The notes under the pieces were generated by a model. It made no database searches. It saw nothing but the letters and a program-made list of their open reading frames with translations, and was not told the DNA's origin. 64,000 bases of DNA from Arthrobacter jiangjiafuii (GTDB lineage: Bacteria; Actinomycetota; Actinomycetes; Actinomycetales; Micrococcaceae): positions 3,100,001-3,164,000 of the forward strand of contig NZ_CP076022.1 in the NCBI RefSeq assembly GCF_018622995.1. Reading direction: 5' to 3'. Position numbers and translations under genes: made by a program. Below are positions 60,153 to 64,000 of this stretch, piece by piece (within the stretch, counting starts at the first letter, position 1; every line of letters starts with the position of its first letter).

Positions 60153-61868
60153 ATGTACGTTGTCCTCACCCCGGCCGGTCCGGGCCCCGCTGCCGGATCC
60201 CTGCTGCTGCAGGTGACCGACGACGCAGGAGCGCCCTCCGCGGCACCCGCCGTCGTCGTGCCCTCCCTGCTCGCCGCGGTGGTCGGCGACTACGAGGACC
60301 GCCGGCAGAATATCCGCTGGGTTTTCAGCAGCACCCGGGAGGTTTATCCGCAGCTGCTGGCCGCCGGCGTGCGGGTTGAGCGCAGCCATGACCTGGCCCT
60401 TGTCCGCGGCATCCTGCGGTTCTCCGAGGCAGCGGCGCCGACTCCTTATATCGAGGCGCTGCGGACCGAGGCTCCCGCAGGCGACGCGGAGCTGCTTCCC
60501 CGCCAGTTGCTGCCCGTCCAGCCGGCACCGAACCAGACCTCGCTGTTTGAGGAACTGGAAGGCTTTGACGACCCGGCCCGCAGGCGCGGCCCAACCTTGG
60601 AGGACCAGGTCACCGAGCTGGCGGCCCAGCTGGCCGCCGTGGCCGGCTCCGCCTCAAGGCAGCGGTTGGCCCTGTTGCTCGCTGCGGAATCGGCCGGCGG
60701 CCTGATCGCCGTGGAGATGGAACATGCAGGACTGCCGTGGCGGCGCGATGTCCATGAGGCGATGCTCGCGCACGAGCTGGGGCCGCGCCCGCCGGAGGGG
60801 CAGCGCCCGCTGCGTCTGGAGCGGCTTGCCGCCGAGCTGCGGGAGAAACTGGGCAACCCCGGTTTCAATCCCGACTCCCCACAGGAGCTGCTGCGCGCCC
60901 TGCACCGGGCCGGTATCGAAGTGAAAACCACCCGGTCCTGGGAGCTGCAGCAGCACGAGCATCCGGCGATCGCCCCGCTGCTGGAATACAAGCGGCTCTC
61001 CCGGCTGCTCACCGCCAACGGCTGGACCTGGCTTGACGCCTGGGTGGCCGATGGCCGGTTCCGGCCCGAGTATGTGGTGGGCGGGGTGGTCTCCGGCCGC
61101 TGGGCCTCGCGCGGCGGCGGTGCCCTGCAGATCCCCAAGTACGTCCGCGACGCGGTGCGCCCCGACCCCGGACACAAATTGATTGTGGCCGACGCCGCGC
61201 AGCTGGAACCCCGGGTCCTCGCCGCGCTGGGCCAGGACAATGCGCTGGCGGCTGCGGCCCGTGGGAAGGACCTGTACCAGGGCATCGCCGACCAGAACTT
61301 CGACGGCGACCGCTCCCTGGCGAAGATGGCGATGCTAGGCGCGATGTACGGTGCCACTTCCGGTGAGGCAGGGCGCCTGATGCCGGCGCTGACCCGGTCC
61401 TATCCGCAGGCCATCGATGTGGTGGAGCGCGGCGCCCGGGCCGGGGAATCCGGCAAGGTCGTCAGCAGCCATCTGGGCCGCAGCTCGCCGCCGGTGTCGG
61501 AACGCTGGCTGCGCGCCCAGCAGAGCGCTTCCGCGGAAGAGCAGCGGCGCGCCGATTCCCTCGCCCGGTCCCAGGGCCGCTTCACCCGCAACTTCGTGGT
61601 GCAGTCGACGGCAGCGGAATGGGCGCTGTGCTGGCTGGCGGAAATACGACGGCGGCTGCGGGCGGCGTCGGTGGCTTCACCGGCGGGGGAACTGGTGTTT
61701 TTCCTGCACGACGAAGTCATGCTGCATGTGCCCCAAGCACGTGCCGAGGAAGTCAGTGCCCTGGTCACCGAGGCCGCTGCGGCCGCCACCGGGCTGCTGT
61801 TCGGGCGGATTCCGTTGGAGTTCCCGGTGGTGGCGGTTACCATCGATTCCTACGCCGACGCGAAGTAG
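60153..61868 (+). CDS. Bifunctional 3'-5' exonuclease/family A DNA polymerase
   Basis: This 571-residue short PolA relative is found in actinobacteria. The N-terminal 180 residues are a degenerate exonuclease-like domain. The polymerase part shows motif A VADAAQLEPRVLAAL (Asp347), motif B region KMAMLGAMYGATSGEA and motif C FFLHDEVMLHV (His519-Asp520-Glu521). In full-length PolA motif A reads DYSQIELR, so AAQLEPR is a family variant. No 5'-3' exonuclease domain is present. AGGAG lies 5 bp before the ATG. Its role is unknown and could be in repair or in accessory synthesis; family members are recorded mostly from genome annotation. Confidence 0.87.
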   Translation: MYVVLTPAGPGPAAGSLLLQVTDDAGAPSAAPAVVVPSLLAAVVGDYEDRRQNIRWVFSSTREVYPQLLAAGVRVERSHDLALVRGILRFSEAAAPTPYIEALRTEAPAGDAELLPRQLLPVQPAPNQTSLFEELEGFDDPARRRGPTLEDQVTELAAQLAAVAGSASRQRLALLLAAESAGGLIAVEMEHAGLPWRRDVHEAMLAHELGPRPPEGQRPLRLERLAAELREKLGNPGFNPDSPQELLRALHRAGIEVKTTRSWELQQHEHPAIAPLLEYKRLSRLLTANGWTWLDAWVADGRFRPEYVVGGVVSGRWASRGGGALQIPKYVRDAVRPDPGHKLIVADAAQLEPRVLAALGQDNALAAAARGKDLYQGIADQNFDGDRSLAKMAMLGAMYGATSGEAGRLMPALTRSYPQAIDVVERGARAGESGKVVSSHLGRSSPPVSERWLRAQQSASAEEQRRADSLARSQGRFTRNFVVQSTAAEWALCWLAEIRRRLRAASVASPAGELVFFLHDEVMLHVPQARAEEVSALVTEAAAAATGLLFGRIPLEFPVVAVTIDSYADAK

Positions 61869-61891
61869 ACCCGTCAACCGGTTCTCAGCTC

Positions 61892-64000
61892 TTAGTCAAT
61901 AGCTGACGCGATCTGCGGGGCCAGCTGTTTTACCAACTGGCCGTTGAGGTGGTTGGCGTCGTAGTACAAAGAGACGCCGCCCACCGCGCTGTAGCAACTC
62001 CTGGCGTCGCAGAAGTAATCGGTCAGGTCTACGGGTTTGATCTGGTCATGGTCCATCCGTTCCACAGCGTCCGCAAGCGGATTTGATTCGATCGCCTGGT
62101 CTTTCGGTACGGCACACGACAGCGGCGTCTCCCCATTGAGTGACAGGCATTCAACGGCGCGCCCGACTCCGTTCAGTGGCGGATCGTAAATCGGCACGAC
62201 GGTGATTCCGGCATCGATCCATCGCTGCCAATCGCGGACGAGTCCGTTAGCGAATTGGACGTTCTGCGGGTCGTCGGAACCATCCTCCACCACCTCGCGG
62301 GAAGCGAACATGCTAACGAACACTCTGCTCGGCCGATCAGTCTCCACGGCGCCGGTGACAGCCCGGGTCCACCGTGTGCAGTGCTCGGACTTTTCGCCCG
62401 TGATCTTCGAGCCGGCGAAGGAGACCACGGTGGCATCCGTCAGGGGACAGCCCCCGAGGTAGCTCCGCTTCACGATCCATCCGCGCTCCTGGCCCAAGGC
62501 CAGGACGGCCATCTGCCATTGTTGGGCGTGTGAATCCCCCACCAGCCAGACAACCTCCGCGTGCTGGTTACCGTTAGAGAAATCGCAGGTCGCCGGGCTT
62601 CCACCGTCGAGCAAGTGGTCCGCTGGCTCGCCACACTCATCAGGCACAACCGTGTACACGTTGTCGTTGCCCATGTCCGGTACGGCAACCGGAATCGCAA
62701 AGGGATCGCCACAGTCCCGGTTCCCCACCGCGGCAGCCCCGTAGCAGGGGCCATCCGCGCCTGCTACTGCAAATTCAACAGCCTGGTTTTCCTTCGCGTT
62801 GCCCGCAACGCCAAGCAGCACCGCCGCGACAGCAACCGCGGCCATGCCGGCGATAGGCTTCCTGAAACCGTTTCCCCGCCGCTCCACACGACGGCCGCCG
62901 CTCTTGATCCAGCTATCCTCCACCCACCTTTTCGTCAGCCAAGCCAGCAGGATTGAAACCGCCAGAATGACCAATTTGTAAGGCGCAGTGGGGACGACGC
63001 CAAAAACGAACGGCGCCGCGACAATCAACGGCCAGTGCCACAGGTAGAGGGAATAGGAGATCTTCCCGATGAACTGGACCGGCGCCAGTCCCGTCAGCCG
63101 GTCGTGGACCAGCCTCCCCTCCCCCGTGCCGGATAGAATCACCACGGCGCTGCCCACGACCGGTACCATTGCCGTCCAGCCCGGGAACGGCGTCAACCCG
63201 TCGAAGGTGAGGGCGCTGGCGATAATCATGCCAAAGCCGGCCACGGCCAGGACGTTGCGGAGCACCAACGATTTCAGCCGCACGCCGGCGAGCCCGATCA
63301 ACGCGCCGACAGCGAATTCCCACACCCGCGCGGGAGTCGCGAAATAGGCCAGATCGGGGGCGGCTGCGGTGACGTAGATGCTATAGGCGAGCGACAGGAC
63401 AGCGACGGACACGACGCCGGTCAGGACGACCGGGCGCAGTGCGCTGCCCGTTCTCCGGGCCAACAGCGAGAGCAGGATGAGGGCCAGCGGCCACAGGAGG
63501 TAGAACTGTTCCTCGACGGAAAGGGACCAATAGTGCTGCACAGCCGACGCTGCTTCGGTCATCGCCGAGTAGTCCACGCTCTTTGCCGCAAGTAGCCAGT
63601 TTTCGCCATAGAAGACGCTTGCCAGGACTTCCTGCGCCGTTGGGATCCAGCGTGGATGAGGCAGGAAGGCAACCGCCACCAGCATAGAGGCCGCCAGCAC
63701 CACGAAAGCCGCCGGGAAAAGGCGCCGGGCACGCCGGGAATAGAAAGCACCAATCCGCACCCGTCCGGTGGCCTCAATCTCACGCATCAGGTGGGACGAG
63801 ATCAGGAAGCCCGAGATGACGAAGAAAACGTCCACGCCCACGTAGCCTCCGGGTAAACGGAGCGGCCAGAGATGGTTCAGCACCACCAGGACCACGGCGA
63901 GGGCACGCATAGCCTGTATATCGGTGCGGAAGCGGGGCTTCCTGGCCTTTCCCTGCGGCGAGGCGGCGCTGACGTGCTCAGCCTCTTGTGTGGTAACGGC
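61892..64000 (-). CDS. Acyltransferase 3 (OafA-type) fused to SGNH domain, 5' end outside
   Basis: At least 702 residues are visible, and the frame is open to the right edge, so the start is outside. The first conserved block, FRTDIQAMRALAVVLVVLNH, lies at about 63910-63960, which shows that the ATG at 63910 is internal. About ten membrane helices form the acyltransferase-3 domain with GVDVFFVISGFLI and YWSLSVEEQFYLLWPL. A periplasmic SGNH domain follows, with WLVGDSHAQQW and a final DANHLN (Asp/His pair). Such fusions O-acetylate surface polysaccharides or peptidoglycan. GC is somewhat lower than in neighbours, as is common for surface-modifying genes. Confidence 0.9.
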   Translation of the reverse strand, partial: AVTTQEAEHVSAASPQGKARKPRFRTDIQAMRALAVVLVVLNHLWPLRLPGGYVGVDVFFVISGFLISSHLMREIEATGRVRIGAFYSRRARRLFPAAFVVLAASMLVAVAFLPHPRWIPTAQEVLASVFYGENWLLAAKSVDYSAMTEAASAVQHYWSLSVEEQFYLLWPLALILLSLLARRTGSALRPVVLTGVVSVAVLSLAYSIYVTAAAPDLAYFATPARVWEFAVGALIGLAGVRLKSLVLRNVLAVAGFGMIIASALTFDGLTPFPGWTAMVPVVGSAVVILSGTGEGRLVHDRLTGLAPVQFIGKISYSLYLWHWPLIVAAPFVFGVVPTAPYKLVILAVSILLAWLTKRWVEDSWIKSGGRRVERRGNGFRKPIAGMAAVAVAAVLLGVAGNAKENQAVEFAVAGADGPCYGAAAVGNRDCGDPFAIPVAVPDMGNDNVYTVVPDECGEPADHLLDGGSPATCDFSNGNQHAEVVWLVGDSHAQQWQMAVLALGQERGWIVKRSYLGGCPLTDATVVSFAGSKITGEKSEHCTRWTRAVTGAVETDRPSRVFVSMFASREVVEDGSDDPQNVQFANGLVRDWQRWIDAGITVVPIYDPPLNGVGRAVECLSLNGETPLSCAVPKDQAIESNPLADAVERMDHDQIKPVDLTDYFCDARSCYSAVGGVSLYYDANHLNGQLVKQLAPQIASAID

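Overview
The window is high-GC, densely coded chromosomal DNA of an actinobacterium. The gene content fits Micrococcaceae (Arthrobacter-like): a 32-residue ribosomal protein bS22, a one-domain LigC ligase, a Ssd/Tad cluster, an AcuC-type deacetylase and many GTG starts with ATGA/GTGA overlaps. Gene order echoes two blocks known from Mycobacterium tuberculosis (recalled, not searched): an Rv0496-Rv0548-like block (ppx, isomerase, proC, HTH gene, bS22, HAD phosphatase, resABC-type genes, menA/menE/menB) and an Rv3646c-Rv3660c-like block (topA, helicase, Tad/Ssd genes). No rRNA, tRNA, CRISPR, prophage or insertion sequence was seen.

Layout. 0-5 kb: the end of an SGNH-type hydrolase, ligC, a small hydrolase, an LLM flavin oxidoreductase, an unknown 127-residue gene, a dual-specificity-type phosphatase and a MerR/GyrI regulator. 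5.2-8.5 kb: a three-gene CoA degradation operon (thiolase, enoyl-CoA hydratase, 3-hydroxyacyl-CoA dehydrogenase) behind a promoter with a TetR-type operator, then intergenic repeats. 8.6-11.8 kb: CPBP protease, nnrD, histidine phosphatase, lipoprotein. 11.8-20.2 kb: narGHJI and narK on the minus strand. 20.3-23.4 kb: menB, menE, menA on the plus strand. 23.4-29.7 kb: two small membrane proteins, a repeat island between two terminators, and a System II cytochrome c maturation operon (TlpA, CcdA, ResB, CcsB). 29.9-34.4 kb: YceI, two paralogous membrane proteins, Rex, a glutaredoxin-like protein and a HAD phosphatase. 34.5-43.8 kb: bS22, a HTH protein, gdhA, an ArsR regulator, acuC, a TrkH/TrkA potassium uptake pair, a second repeat island, proC, a sugar isomerase and Ppx/GppA. 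43.8-54.6 kb: topA, a methyltransferase, a KstD-like flavoprotein, trhO, a GNAT and an MrfA-like helicase. 54.6-60.0 kb: a compact Tad/Flp cluster. 60.1-64.0 kb: an exonuclease/polymerase and an acyltransferase that runs off the right edge.

How it fits together. Menaquinol made through MenB, MenE and MenA is the expected electron donor to NarGHI, and the two sets diverge from one 98-bp gap. Cytochrome c maturation genes and the NADH-sensing repressor Rex lie close by, so the centre of the window is largely respiratory and redox in theme. The least explained DNA is a set of intergenic repeats at 8.3-8.5, 24.3-24.5 and 40.6-40.9 kb. It comprises a 21-bp family (CGAGAGTGCA...GGCGG) in direct and inverted orientation, and tandem arrays with an exact 31-bp period.
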